DNA of 64,000 nt from Lota lota. Taxonomy: Eukaryota > Chordata > Actinopteri > Gadiformes > Lotidae. Positions 1 through 26,687 of the stretch are shown here, in pieces. Made by a program: the position numbers and the translations under genes. How positions within the stretch are numbered: position 1 is the stretch's first letter; the number at the start of each line of letters is the position of its first letter. The stretch is taken from positions 110,001 through 174,000 of the forward strand of contig JACYXH010000189.1 of assembly GCA_026745465.1 (NCBI GenBank), read 5' to 3'. The notes below the pieces were generated by a model that was not told the origin of the DNA, made no database searches, and saw only the letters and a program-made list of their open reading frames with translations.

Positions 1-527
1 AAAGAATACTTTTATTTAGCTAAAATACAGTTTGGCATTTCTGTGTGGGTTCAAACCCCTCCTGTGTGGCCGTGTAGTTTGAAGCCTGCATGGGGACGTG
101 AGGTTGTGTATGTGTCTGTAAGACAGTGGCGGGCAATGATAACCCCATCCTGATTCATAGAGAGAGGAGGGGAGGAATATGAGGAACATGAGAACAGGAG
201 ATGAGGGCTGATCAATTCAGCCATGAAGGCTGAGCCAAACAGGAAGTCTAGAAGTGTGTGTGTGTGTGTGTCTTTCTGTTTAGTTGTTTGTGAATTTGTT
301 ATGATAGCGTCCTCGTGAACTGCAAATACAAAACATTACAAAACATTTCTTCCATTATAAATTCACCAGAGGCCACACATACACTCACAGCCGTACACAC
401 ACAAATACACACAGACACAGACAGACAGACACACACACGAGTTGGTCTGCTTGTTCTGTTGTAGCAGCCCTGAAAAAACATCGAAACAAGCACTTCCATA
501 TGTGGGCTAACACACACACCCCTCCCT

Positions 528-560
528 TCAACACACACACACACACACGTACACCCCTCC

Positions 561-597
<37 letters not shown>

Positions 598-632
598 ACA
601 TCCCTCCAACACACACACACACACACACACAC
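528..632. repeat. (CA)n microsatellite, interrupted
   Basis: Three CA tracts are separated by short CGTACACCCCTCCAA-like interruptions, themselves tandemly repeated. Both strands give meaningless open frames of Val-Cys or Thr-His. Confidence 0.95.
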
Positions 633-1127
633 TAGATTTAGACATTCAGCGAGGCACAAATTTGTGTATACAAATATAACCAGCCGCTTGGAAGTGTGTT
701 CCTGGCATTTTTTGTCATAAGAAACCACTATACATGAGAGCAGATGTACTGATATTTATTTCATTTAGTTAAATTGTGGAGAAGGGAGAATATTAAATGT
801 GCAATGTGCTCTAGAAGCATAAGGCCGATGTTATTCTATTTTTATGTATTTTATTATTGCTCACATACCTAATGAGAAAACTAAAGAGAAAAAAAAAGGA
901 TAAATCCTGCTTAAAGGTATTGTCTCCCTGGCTGACCGCTAGCAAGACAATACCTTTTTTTAATTTATATATACACGCAATATCTGCATTGTTGTCGAAC
1001 AGCACATTAAAACAGCTCACCATGCTGTCCTGGTGCTTTGGAATAATAATAGTAATAATCATTGTAGATATTACATCTGTAGTCAAACAACAAGTAGATA
1101 TGAACGTTTGGTCACAAAGACATGAAT

Positions 1128-1240
1128 CATGTTAAAATTATACTCATGAATAAGGAATTATTCATCTCAAAGAAATACATTCATCTTTCTCATGTTAAAA
1201 TGAAACTCATGAATAAGGAATTAATTCATCTCAAAGAAAG
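1128..1240. repeat. 63-bp imperfect direct repeat
   Basis: A segment beginning CATGTTAAAAT and containing ACTCATGAATAAGGAATTA is present at about 1,128-1,175 and again at 1,191-1,240. The copies are AT-rich and noncoding, and a CT/TC-rich tract follows. Confidence 0.8.
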
Positions 1241-1580
1241 AAAATAATTCTTTCTTTCATTCTTTCTTTCCTCCTTTATTCTCTATATTTCTTCATTCGT
1301 TCCTCATTTCTCGCTCCCTCTTTCCTTCCTTTCCATCTTTCCAAAAACAATCAAAAATGATTAACAATGAATCAATCAATTTTTTGTAGGGTTTTCTTTT
1401 GTACTTTTTAGCAATCACTTTAGAAATTAATTATTATTAATAGCGGACGAAAGAATGTCATGAAAAGCAATCAGGGTCATAAAAGCCAGACATGTGGAGT
1501 TAGCACCAGGAGGTTGTTCCAGCCAACCTCAGTAACATGCAGCGCTAAGGCCTGCATAAAAACTGTGGTTGCTTCAAGCC

Positions 1581-1587
1581 TGTGTGT

Positions 1588-1624
<37 letters not shown>

Positions 1625-1665
1625 AGCGCGTATGAATGTGTTTGTGTGTGTGTGTGTGTGTGTGT
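1581..1665. repeat. (GT)n microsatellite
   Basis: Two GT tracts flank a GCGCGAGCGCG interruption. No coding signal. Confidence 0.95.
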
Positions 1666-2041
1666 CCGGAAAGCCTTTATGGGGTTTGATACTTCAGAAA
1701 GACTTTTCTACCTATTAGGAACCATTACCAGTTCAACACAAGTCAGAAGAAAAGCTCGGACTGCAGTAAATGCACCAGAGAGGTGTATCACTGGACTACT
1801 GTATAGCCCCCATGTTCAGACCCAGCAAAGCTAATGGGCCAGAACAGACTGGAGGGCGTACTCACACACAGATCGGAGCGGATCCTTGCACACAAACACC
1901 CGTTTGCACAGACACAAGCACAAAGACCACATACACTCTCAATGCACTCTTGACCCGAGACCCTAACAAGGGGCTTTGCTGAAGTTGCACACAAACACAC
2001 ACACACAGGCATACAAGCAAACACATCCACACAGGCATACA

Positions 2042-2043
<2 letters not shown>

Positions 2044-2101
<58 letters not shown>
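2044..2101. repeat. (CA)n microsatellite
   Basis: Nearly pure CA run of about 58 bp following imperfect CA-rich sequence from about 1,988. Confidence 0.95.
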
Positions 2102-2103
<2 letters not shown>

Positions 2104-2213
2104 TAAAGGCCTATTTGTGGTTCATTGGTCACAATTACTGCTGTAATATCATAACTGCTGCACTTAAGTTATCCAGCAACATTAGGCAACGTCACTGCCC
2201 TTTCACTTACCAT

Positions 2214-2550
2214 CTCTCTCTCTCCCTCTTTCTTTCTCTCCCTCACTCTCTTTCTCCCTCTCTTTCTCTCTCTCCATCTCCTTACATTTCTCTGGCGCTC
2301 CATCTCTTTTTCAATATATTCATCTCCTCCTCTCTCTCCGTCTCCATCCCTTTCACATTCTCTCCATCTTCCTGACTTTCTCCATGCCTCTCCCTTTTAT
2401 CATACCGTCTCCCTCCCTTCCTCATTCTCTCGATATCCCTCCACCTTTTCCCAATCTCCATCTACATCACTTTCTCCCACTCTATCTCTCCATCTCCCTC
2501 TCGTATCACTCTCCCCTTCTCCATCTCCCTCCCTCTCTCTCTCTCTCCCT
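2214..2550. repeat. polypyrimidine (CT-rich) block
   Basis: About 340 bp of C/T-rich imperfect TCTC and CTCC repeats. No coding evidence; open frames here are low-complexity Ser/Leu/Pro. Confidence 0.85.
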
Positions 2551-2644
2551 TTGTGTCTTTGCCCACAGTGGGTCTATTATGGGTCTTTTAAAGCTCAACC
2601 GAGCAAAACCAATTTACTCTGGACTGGACAGGGCCCTGGTGCCA

Positions 2645-2646
<2 letters not shown>

Positions 2647-2694
<48 letters not shown>

Positions 2695-2729
2695 AGACAC
2701 ACAAACGCACACACACACACACACACACA
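2647..2729. repeat. (CA)n microsatellite
   Basis: Long CA tract with ACACAAACACACAGACACAC interruptions in its right half. Confidence 0.95.
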
Positions 2730-4020
2730 AACACATTCCAACTGTCCGGCCTACGTGGAAAAAAGCACACACTTGTTATAGGACGTGCACGGTCACAGAC
2801 ATACACACACAGATACACGCACACACATGCACACCGGCAGTTTGACAGTCGGAGCTGATAGCCCTGTTCCGATTGGGATCAGGGGAGTTAATGGAGCTGC
2901 CTCCTGCCCTTCTCCCTGAGCCAGGACATGCCTACTGGCCTGGCCTGGCCTGGTTCTCTGTCCCCCACGTCTCTAAGAGAACCAGGCGAGAAGGGCAGGG
3001 GTCAGACTGATGAGAGAATGATAGACAGAGTGGTAGAGAGACAGAGAGAGAGAGAGAGCGAGAGAGAGTGTGTGAAAGAGAGACAGAGAGAGAGATAGAG
3101 AGAGATATAATGGGACTCCCTAAATATAAAGAAAAGTATGATGCTGGCACATTTTGCTGAAATCATCAGGGAATCCAAAAATGTATTTCTGCTATTTCTG
3201 AATTCCTCTTGGACCTTCTGCATGTGGGTCTGCCCGCGGTGACCTACAAAGAAAACTGCACAAAGGTTCTATCCATGCAATATTAGGCAGAAATGTAGCA
3301 CTACATTACTACTATAAGATGTTACCACTATAGGATGATGTATGAGTATAGATTACATAAAAAACAAAAAATGGGCACACATTACCATCCGACCACCATC
3401 CTTCTCTTTCCCAAGGGAACTATATTAGAGGCCAGTGTTTACCCTAACTCAAATCCTCCACAGATATGTATACTCACACACACGCACGCACCCACGCACA
3501 CGCACTGCGTTTGACCCCAGCAGGATAAGTTGGCAGTGCACGTTACACTAGCTCTTATTCTATCCCACCAGCATGTCTTTATGTGTTAAGAGTGTGTCCA
3601 TTCACTGCCATTATGTGACCTTGTTAATAGTCTGGAGCCAACCGTGACTAGTGGAGATAATCCGATTGGCCGACACAATGGACAGTGCTCGGGACAAACA
3701 GACGGACGGACATCGCTGGGCAGCCAATGGGAAAAGAGAAGCCACGGAGGGGGGTGGGGGGTGGGGGGGGGGCTTCCATATTACCGGCGCTGATGGAGGA
3801 AGTGAGAAGTCATCATATTAGGGGATTTTTAAATGAGAGTCACATGCAGGCCTAAGGGGGACACACACTCTGGTGTGTGTGTCTGTGTCTGTTTAAGTGT
3901 GTGTGGCACAAACTAGAGCAAACAGTTTATGTTTAAGAAAAAACAATTACAATAAATTTTCAATTTCATTTGATAACAAATTATACATGTACACACATAC
4001 CCCAACACACACACACACAC

Positions 4021-4122
4021 ACTGAAAACACACAAGCACACACACCACAGCCATACACCCGAGAAAACACGCACACTGAAAACACACAAGCACACACACC
4101 ACAGCTATACACCCGAGAAAGC
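4021..4122. repeat. 54-bp tandem duplication
   Basis: A unit starting ACTGAAAACACACAAGCACA occurs at 4,021 and again at 4,075, with one transition near the end (CCATACACCC versus CTATACACCC). Noncoding. Confidence 0.85.
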
Positions 4123-4911
4123 AGGTCAGTGTGAGAACTAGTGGTGTCAACAGTTCACAGAAAGGGCAACCCATGAGAGAATCTCTGAGTCACCAGTAAG
4201 TTAAAGTGATTAAAGACATTACGGTGGGACTAAAGTCCTTTCACAGACGCACCGTCTGGTATCATGTAGCAATGCAACAATACACATTGTAAAGTCATTC
4301 AAAATTGATAGAAATGATGGCGGTGAATTGATCTGGTAAAGGGTTTTCACGTTATCTGTGTGAACGTGAGATAAGACAAGTCATGGTCAGTCATGAGGGC
4401 CTCTGTGTTTGAGTAAAGCGCTATTATGTGAAACCTTCATTGTGGCGTGACTCATCTCAGGGATATGAAATTGTATGATTGCTGTATACATGTATATATA
4501 TTTTTGCTGGTGCTATTTTTGCTGGTTTAGAGGTATAATGTGTACTGTAATGGGATACGTCTTCGCTGCGCATGCACACACACACAAACACAGACACGCA
4601 CACACACACAAGTACATATACACATGGACACACACACACACACACTCTCCCCAGAATTCTGCGGGCCTCTGCAGACATCTGATCGCCTTTTTTTTTTCAT
4701 CAACAATGTTTTTTTCCCTACACGCTAAACTCTCTCACACACCGACCGACTGGCGGTCTCTACATCCTTCTTTTCCCGCCTTGACTCTGTTCCCACAAAC
4801 GTCCATTTCTAGAACATAATGCAGAAACCACCCCGGAGGCTAATCACACACACACACACAGAGTTCTCCAGTGGCTCCTGAGGGCCCCAATAAGACCCCA
4901 GAGGAGAAGGA

Positions 4912-4912
<1 letters not shown>

Positions 4913-4942
<30 letters not shown>
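4913..4942 (+). repeat. poly-G run of 30
   Basis: Uninterrupted G from 4,913 to 4,942. Its exact length in the real genome is uncertain because such homopolymers are error prone in assembly. Confidence 0.9.
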
Positions 4943-4947
<5 letters not shown>

Positions 4948-5662
4948 TGGAGGGTAAAAAGGGAAGAAATCAACTGAAACAATTTATGACAAAGAATAGA
5001 GTACAGAAAAAAATAGTATAGAATATAATTGATTACAAATATGTGGCAATATGTTTTTTATTTGTTAACTATTCAATTGCAAAAATCCTAGACTAAGGTA
5101 AGTCTATGTTTGTTTCTGATAAAAAGAACTGATAGCAATCTTGCAACAAAAGAAATATATAAATGTATTTGAGCCATGCCTAAATTAGTGCATGGGGGCA
5201 CTGGGGCCACAACCTGCTGATGTCTCACACACACATAAAAGGTCTAGTCACATGGTAGTGATTGACAGATTGTTATCCTTTGACCCAGCCATTGCAAGCT
5301 GCTTCTTCAAATTTCTATATGTGTGTGTGTGTGTGTGTGGTTCTTTTCGTCTGCTAATTAACACGAGGAACCCCCAGACCTGGCCTGAACAAACACAACA
5401 CACAGCTCAGACAGGTGCTCCAATCAACATCTGAAGAAACACACACACACCCACACACACCCACACACACACACGCACAGTGCAGGAATAGAAAGGTCAA
5501 GGTCACCTCCCAAAAGACCTCCAAAAGACTGCTCTGGCTCACAGATGTTTTATAGTACACACACGCACACACACACACACACACACTCGGACCCACACAC
5601 ACTTCAGACTCTGGGTTGTGCTTATCAACGAAGAGGGAAGAAAACTATATCTCCTATGTGAG

Positions 5663-5663
<1 letters not shown>

Positions 5664-5715
<52 letters not shown>

Positions 5716-5754
5716 TGTGTGCGTGCAGGCGTGCGTGTGTGTGTGTGTGTGTGA
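5664..5754. repeat. (GT)n microsatellite
   Basis: About 50 bp of pure GT, then GT with GCGTGCAGGCGTGC interruptions. Confidence 0.95.
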
Positions 5755-6202
5755 GCATGATTGTGCAAGCAGCCATGTCCATGTTATGCTGCAGATGGAA
5801 ATGCATGCCAAAAGTATATAGAGGTGCCATTGTCATTTGTCCAATCACTGATGAAACAGCTTGTTCATGGACTACAATGGTGGTCGTCAGCCACAATAAT
5901 GTGTATGCTACGATCGGAACAGGGTGCTTTGCCAGATTGCTATGCTAACCCTAACCATGCCTACTGCTCTGAGAATCAGACACAGTATAGCATTTGCACA
6001 TCAGCTTGATTGAACCTTAACCTCAAATATGAGGACCTCTATTGAGGCATGTGTGTACAATGAAAATGTTGGCATTCATGCTTGGCAGAAATTAAGGAAA
6101 TTAAGGACTTTCTCCAGAATTCAATCTTCCCTGCATACAGTTTTTTACTACCTTGTAACGCACAATGAATCAATATATGTAGGAGCAAAGGGGTATAGGA
6201 AA

Positions 6203-6263
6203 GGTTGATAGAGCCTGGCATCAACACCACTTGGGTTAGGGGTTCAATTCCCACTGAATGATG
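6203..6263 (+). repeat. possible tRNA-derived SINE fragment
   Basis: A GATAGAGCCTGGCATCAACACC stretch is followed about 15 bases later by GGGTTCAATTCCCA, spaced like degenerate A and B boxes of a tRNA-derived SINE head. No cloverleaf can be folded, so it is not a tRNA gene. The assignment is tentative. Confidence 0.3.
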
Positions 6264-7564
6264 ATGATGCACTATTCAAGGTATCGTACAACACCTATTT
6301 TAAGGCTGGGCGATGTGAGATTCTTTCCGGGACTAACGGGCATGGAGGGTAGGGAAGGGGAGGAGTAGAGGCCACACCAGACTATGTATGATAATGACAG
6401 GAAACAGGAAGCACAGTCCCCTACGCAGCCCACCACCCCGACCCACTGCCCTGCGGCTGCCAGCTGGTCTGGACCAGCGGAAGGGACGGAGAAAACTGGA
6501 GCAGAGCGAAGACCTCTGTTTACTGTACTGTGTGTGTGTGTGTTTGTGTGTGTTTGTGTGTGTGCATTTGTGTGTGTCTGTGTGCGTTTGTGTGTGTACA
6601 GTACATGTATATGTGGGTTTGTAGGCCGTTTGTGAATATGTTTACAGGTGCTCGCTTGTATGTAGTGATGGGATGTGGCTGGTTGGGCACTATGCATGTA
6701 TATCCTCAGTCTCATTCACACACACACACACACACACACACGGTATTATCTTAAATAGCATGTGGTTCCGTTTATTGGAACAACGGTACGTTTCCAGTAA
6801 GTGTCACCCGTCCATGCACGGCCTCCGCCCCCGTCACAACCCCCCTGCTCACCCCCACCCCCGCCTCTTCCTCCAGCCGAACAAGGCCGATGGTAAACTG
6901 AAGCCGTTCTCCTTGGATCCCCCCACTGCCCCCCGCCCCTCCCACAGCTAACGCCACCGCCTCACCTCTCAGCATATGGATGCGTTTAGTCAGGAGAGCG
7001 ACCAAGCACACACACACACACACACAATTCCTCTCTTTTTAGGCCAGCCCCTCCCCCCATTGTACCGTTTGTAGCCCACCCCTGTGCAGAAGGCCATAAT
7101 AGAATTAGACTCGCTCTAAACTAATCTTTCAAATGTGGTGATACTTTTACTACCAAGTAATATGCGTTAAATTGAGATTTAAATGTGTTTGGCTTAAGAA
7201 CTAGAAAGCCAAGCGTTGTGTAGCTAGACTAATCAAGTCCTGCAAAGAAAGGATTTGAATTCTGCAGCTGGAAACGACATTAGCATCAGAAACTGAACCG
7301 AACGGGTGTACCGTTAAGCAGAGATAATACACTGGATTTTAGACACCCCATCAAACTTGATTTCATGATGTGGAGTCTCAAATCTTTTCTTCCTTTTCCT
7401 TTCTCGCTCCATCTCTCATTTACACACACACACGCACACAGACAAATACTTTTGTATTGTGTTAAACACATATCAACATGTGTGAATGCACACACACACA
7501 CCAGCATATACTTTTCTTTTTGCATCACCCACGGAATTATGTAAACACACACACACTCTCTCAC

Positions 7565-22134
<14,570 letters not shown>

Positions 22135-23715
22135 CAGGGACAAGCCAGGGCTGAATAAGTGCGGGAAAAACCATAGGAACCGTCATGGTTATGTCCTAGT
22201 ATGACTAGTATGCCCAGTATGCCCCAGCCAACGGTCCATTAAAGAACGGAGCTTCAAATGTATTTACGTTGACCATTGAGCCTGAGGTTCTAGGACAGCC
22301 AATAGGAGTACCTCATTTTCCCCTCACATGAAACACAACCAGCAGAAAGTATTTATTTTAGGATTTTATTAACAATTTGTTTGTAGGTTTTGATTGTTTT
22401 TGTATGTACCCTCCCTATACTAAATTATTATACATTTAAATCTAAATGATTTTAAACCATCTGTATTGGTGGTTGCAGGTTGCCCTGATAATAGTGGCAC
22501 GACCGGTTTTATAAGCTTTTAAAATGAATTCATTTGTATATTAATCCTGTTAAAAAAATCTATATTTGACTATAACATAATCATTATTTTGATTGATTAT
22601 AGGAGATCACAACCCGCAGTGTTGCACTGAGGCTCATAAATATTAATGTCTTTAAATGTGAAATATCAATGGTTCTAATGGTTAAAAGATAGCTTGAGCT
22701 GAACTCAAGCAGACCGATCCACAGACTTATGAATGTCATCGTTGTGTGAGAGCAAACGTAAACGATTCTCATGATTTTAGGTCTTTACATTTTTCATTAT
22801 TGGTCAAAATGATTCTCTCTTGGATAGTGGGCCCTGTGAACCATTTCTAGTGCCATAGCTGCCCCAGGCGCCCAACTCTTGCAAACTATGTATCGAACAG
22901 ATATTGTGCATGTGTGTGTGCGTGTATGTATATATTATAAGGGCTGGCCCTGACTATTCGGAAATGCCCTCAGCTGGATAGTATTTGGTCAGTATTCTGA
23001 TAATTCCCATTGTCACGTGCAAGACCAGGCACGGCTTATGTAATTGAAGCTTGATTGTACTCAATTTGATCCTACCTATTTTTGTACAATATATATTTTG
23101 GGATCTATAACAAACCAATAACATCTCTATTATCATATTTCCAAGCATGTCTGACCCTGTTGGATCAGATTGTTCTGAATATTATTGTGTCCCAGGAAGT
23201 TTGAACCCTCAAGAAAGTTGGACTGTCTTTGTGTGCTTTAAGAGTATAGTGTCTATAGTGTTGTTCATTATAATGTGTACTTAGTCTGTAGACATTATTG
23301 AAATAGTGAATGCAGAACCTGCTCATTGTACCCCATCACAGCGTACTAGGGAATATTATATTTTTCCATTACCATACTCCTAAAAAATGCCAGTATTATA
23401 TAAGATGGGAATAATAAATAATCATGTATCATGTTTTTTTTATTGAAATGGGACACATTGGAGTAGTCTGCGAAACAACTGTAAATATTCAGGACAGCTT
23501 TAGGAAAACTGTTAATTCTTAATGCTAATGTTGGTGCCTGACTGAAAGGCTCCTTGTGTTCTCCACTAAAATCTGTTTTAAAGTGCAGCACATGGTACAT
23601 TCAACACATTTCATCCACGCCATTGTTCAATGTTTGTACACCAGTTCACTGATCCAATATCCCTTTCAACGGTATCGTTGAATGTTCAACTGTAGAATAA
23701 AAGACTACACTACTG
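22135..23715 (+). other. pdk4: probable pdk4 3' UTR
   Basis: Sequence after the pdk4 stop has no further open frame of interest, and an AATAAA lies at 23,696-23,701. That is a plausible polyadenylation signal for a ~1.6-kb 3' UTR, but other sites could be used. Confidence 0.45.
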
Positions 23716-24524
23716 AAATATGCATCTTTGATCTACGTGTGTTGGAAGTTGTGTAGAAGTATCTGTATTGAATATGTGTTTGTAATTTGTTCCGCTATCC
23801 TGCACACTGGTCTATTCCTAGACAATAGAACATATTGTCTCTCCACCAGTACATGGTGTACTTGTTTGTGCTCTGTTCCATAAGAGGAACAGATTACACG
23901 TGGACACACCCAGTACATAGCTGCAAAAACACAACTGTAACCTGAGGAATACTTTAGGTTATTGTATGTACATACTCTTATACAGTTCATGAACAACTCA
24001 TCTCTTGGAGATTCATGGTAGCATGAGTGCAATTAAAAAAAAAATACTAAAGAACTAAAGAAACTAAAGAAACATTTAAAAGGAATCTGTGGGTGGGTTA
24101 CACTCATTGTCTTTGTACTTAGCATGTGTCTATACATGCACATGCACTGGATAGTCTCACAAATCAGACTTTAGATTAATATCGAAAGTTTGTTGGCAGA
24201 CAAGCTCAAATCAGGGTGAATGGGGCGTTTAATTTACTTTTGCTTCATATTTGTTTAGACCAATCATTTTGCTGGAGGCGAGGATCTGTAAGCCCATAAT
24301 TGGCTATTACCAGCATACACAAACTCGGCCAACAGTAGTAAACTGTAAAAAAGTGCCTGTAAAGCTTTGAAACAACGTGTAATTGGTCACTGCAGAAATA
24401 CACATAATGAAAGCTTCATCCACTCATGTGAATCAGTTTTCTTTGGTAGAATATCGGGACTGCTGGGTCCGAGATGAGATACTAGAAGAGTGCTGTCATA
24501 AGCAAATCCTTAATGTAGGCCAAC

Positions 24525-24555
24525 TAGTAGTAGTGGTAGTAGTAGTAGTAGTAGT
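24525..24555. repeat. (TAG)n trinucleotide repeat
   Basis: About ten TAG/GTA units with one GTGG interruption. Confidence 0.9.
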
Positions 24556-25351
24556 GTTTGTCTTTCAATACACAACACATTCATGTAACAGAAACAGGAT
24601 TGGTCCTGTCTTAGCCCATATCTTTGAGACCTTGGGATGAGGCAAATAAAACGGTTTACATATCTGTTGGCAGAGGCACAGATGCACCAACAAGCCCATT
24701 TGGGTTTAATACCCGTAGACTGCTGTGTGATAAGGACACACACACATACACACATTGAAAGCACAGATGAAACCACATTTCTAAGTCGTAGTAAATCCTT
24801 TGATATTACTCCGCTGTAAATTGCATGGATGACAGACGACGCCGGAGACAGAAGATACATTATGTTTGTTTACTGATCTCATTCAGGTAGCATTCAACAT
24901 TACAACTACAGCAAGGAGGAAGACAAATTTTGAAAAAGTGATAAAACAGCTTTACCAAAATCTATAAGAGATATCATTGGTCTTCCTACCTGCTGTAGTC
25001 GATTTTTCCGGTCTACCGAAGCAGTTTCCTTTGTCTTACTTCCTTTGAGCTGTGTCAGTTAACAGTCCCTGCAGTGAAAAAAAAATGAACATGACAAGAA
25101 GAACAAAGACAAGGAGGGTTTTTGACGAAGAATTTGACAAAGGTCTATCAGAAACATGTAACAGAAACAGATACCCCTCTATCAGAAGTCCCTGCCTATC
25201 TCGCCAATAGATGCCCATTTGAAGGACCCCGTCCCAGGCTTTCAGTCATGAGATGAGAGCTTCTGGGAACGAGGTTAGGTGAGAGCAGGGACATAGAGCT
25301 CCCTCTAGATGATCCATGATCAGGACACAACATAAACACATAAACAGAGAC

Positions 25352-25399
25352 TGTATGTATGTATGTATGTATGTATGTATGTATGTATGTATGTATGTG
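25352..25399. repeat. (ATGT)n tetranucleotide repeat
   Basis: About twelve TGTA units, followed by degenerate copies up to about 25,424. Confidence 0.93.
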
Positions 25400-26084
25400 A
25401 TGTTATGTATGTTTATGTATGTATCTTTCTTTCATTTTTGTTATTGAGGCTTGGATTCTTTTAATTAAAATCGTTACTAATTGTATTCCCAAAAATATTT
25501 TTGGTATCCAAAATGTTGATTTTGTTTTATTGAATACAACACAAAAACCACAGCAATATCACCATAGCCAGGGTCACAGCATGTGTTTACATTCGGTGTA
25601 CACAGGCAGTTACAGACAAACACTTCTGGTGTAGTGGCTTTTTTAAGGGTTTGTTCTGCAAATATTAGACCTTGAGGGGTTGGTTGCTGGGTTGATTTCC
25701 AAAGCCTTCACGTAATGAGTTGTTAGTGCATTGACAGGTCACGTTTTTAAATTGAAGGATAAATATAATCCGTACCGTGTTTTAATGTAAAGAGATGTAA
25801 TGGCATGTCAATCTGATCTAGAAGAGGTCTATTAGATTATTTGAATGTAGAAAGATTTAAAACACATTTCCATAGTCATACATTCTGCTTACTACATATA
25901 ACTACTATATGATGTTATGAATCAATGAATGATTGATATGCTGTCAGATTCAGCTTTCAGTGTGTGTATAAATAAATAATTGTCTATTTTTGTAGTGTAT
26001 TTCCACATTTATCTATATATTTCAACATTGACTGAGTCTGCAGTCACTAAATGTTATTTTCCTTTTTCCAAATGAAATACATGT

Positions 26085-26202
26085 CATTAGAGGTTAGGTA
26101 GAGTCTTGCTTAAGGATGCCTACAGGTAGACTGTGAATATAGGGATCAAACCCAGTAGGTTTTGGCTGGCATGTAAACACCCTAGCCACTACACTACCCT
26201 GA
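26085..26202 (+). repeat. dispersed teleost repeat, copy 3
   Basis: TTGCTTAAGGATGCCTACAG, TAGACTGTGAATATAGGGAT, CAAACCCAGTAGGTTTTGG and CACCCTAGCCACTACACTAC align with the copies at 7,891 and 10,208. Confidence 0.65.
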
Positions 26203-26216
26203 GACAGTCCATTACA

Positions 26217-26335
26217 GTGCAGGTAGGGGTTAAACATATTGCTAAAGGATGAGTACAGGTAGCCTGAGGACATCAGGGACTCAAGCCAAGAACCTTTCTG
26301 TCTTCAAAATCCAAAGTCTGACCATTCCAGTCTTC
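26217..26335 (+). repeat. dispersed teleost repeat, copy 4
   Basis: A second, more diverged copy follows copy 3 directly: TTGCTAAAGGATGAGTACAG, TAGCCTGAGGACATCAGGG, CCAAGAACCTTTCTG. The adjacency suggests a tandem insertion or local duplication. Confidence 0.55.
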
Positions 26336-26687
26336 CTCCTTAAAGGAAAACCAGGATCTGAATAAATGTTTTCCTTCCGGTTCAGGCACTATTTCAACCA
26401 CAAACAAATGTGCAGTTTAGTCTTGGTTCAGCACCATTGTTGCTCCATGAAGCTGCTTTGGTTATTCCACCAAACGTAATGTTTGATCACACGTCTATAA
26501 AGAGCCGATGGACCCACCGCTTCTCTCTTCCAACCGTCTTCCGTTGCTAGACAACGCAGAAAAAGATAACACACTCACGCACCGCTCTCTTGCCTGACCA
26601 GAAGGACACTCCGTCGGCATCGACTCAGTGTGAAGCCGCCTCAGTGGGCGGAGACCACGGGTGACTTGACACACACTCCCAGCCCCT

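Larger units (their letters stand above)
1..7564 (-). other. dync1i1: probable dync1i1 intron, no exon recognised
   Basis: This stretch lies downstream (minus strand) of the last dync1i1 exon I can recognise. I searched by eye for the next conserved pieces of the protein (the acidic linker and the helix before the WD repeats) and found none. It holds many (CA)n/(GT)n tracts, a pyrimidine-rich block at about 2,214-2,550, a purine-rich block at 3,010-3,110 and a 30-base G run. Calling it intron is inference from gene order. Confidence 0.6.
23716..26687. other. intergenic, pdk4 to asb4 (tail to tail)
   Basis: Convergent gene ends. It contains a (GTA)n tract at 24,525-24,555, an (ATGT)n tract at 25,352-25,399 and two adjacent dispersed-repeat copies at 26,085-26,335. 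I see no conserved exon, tRNA or other gene. Confidence 0.7.

Noticed and set aside
6220..6263. tRNA gene suggested by GGGTTCAATTCCCA
   Set aside because: Only a B-box-like element with a weak A-box-like segment; no acceptor or anticodon stem. Listed only as a possible SINE fragment.
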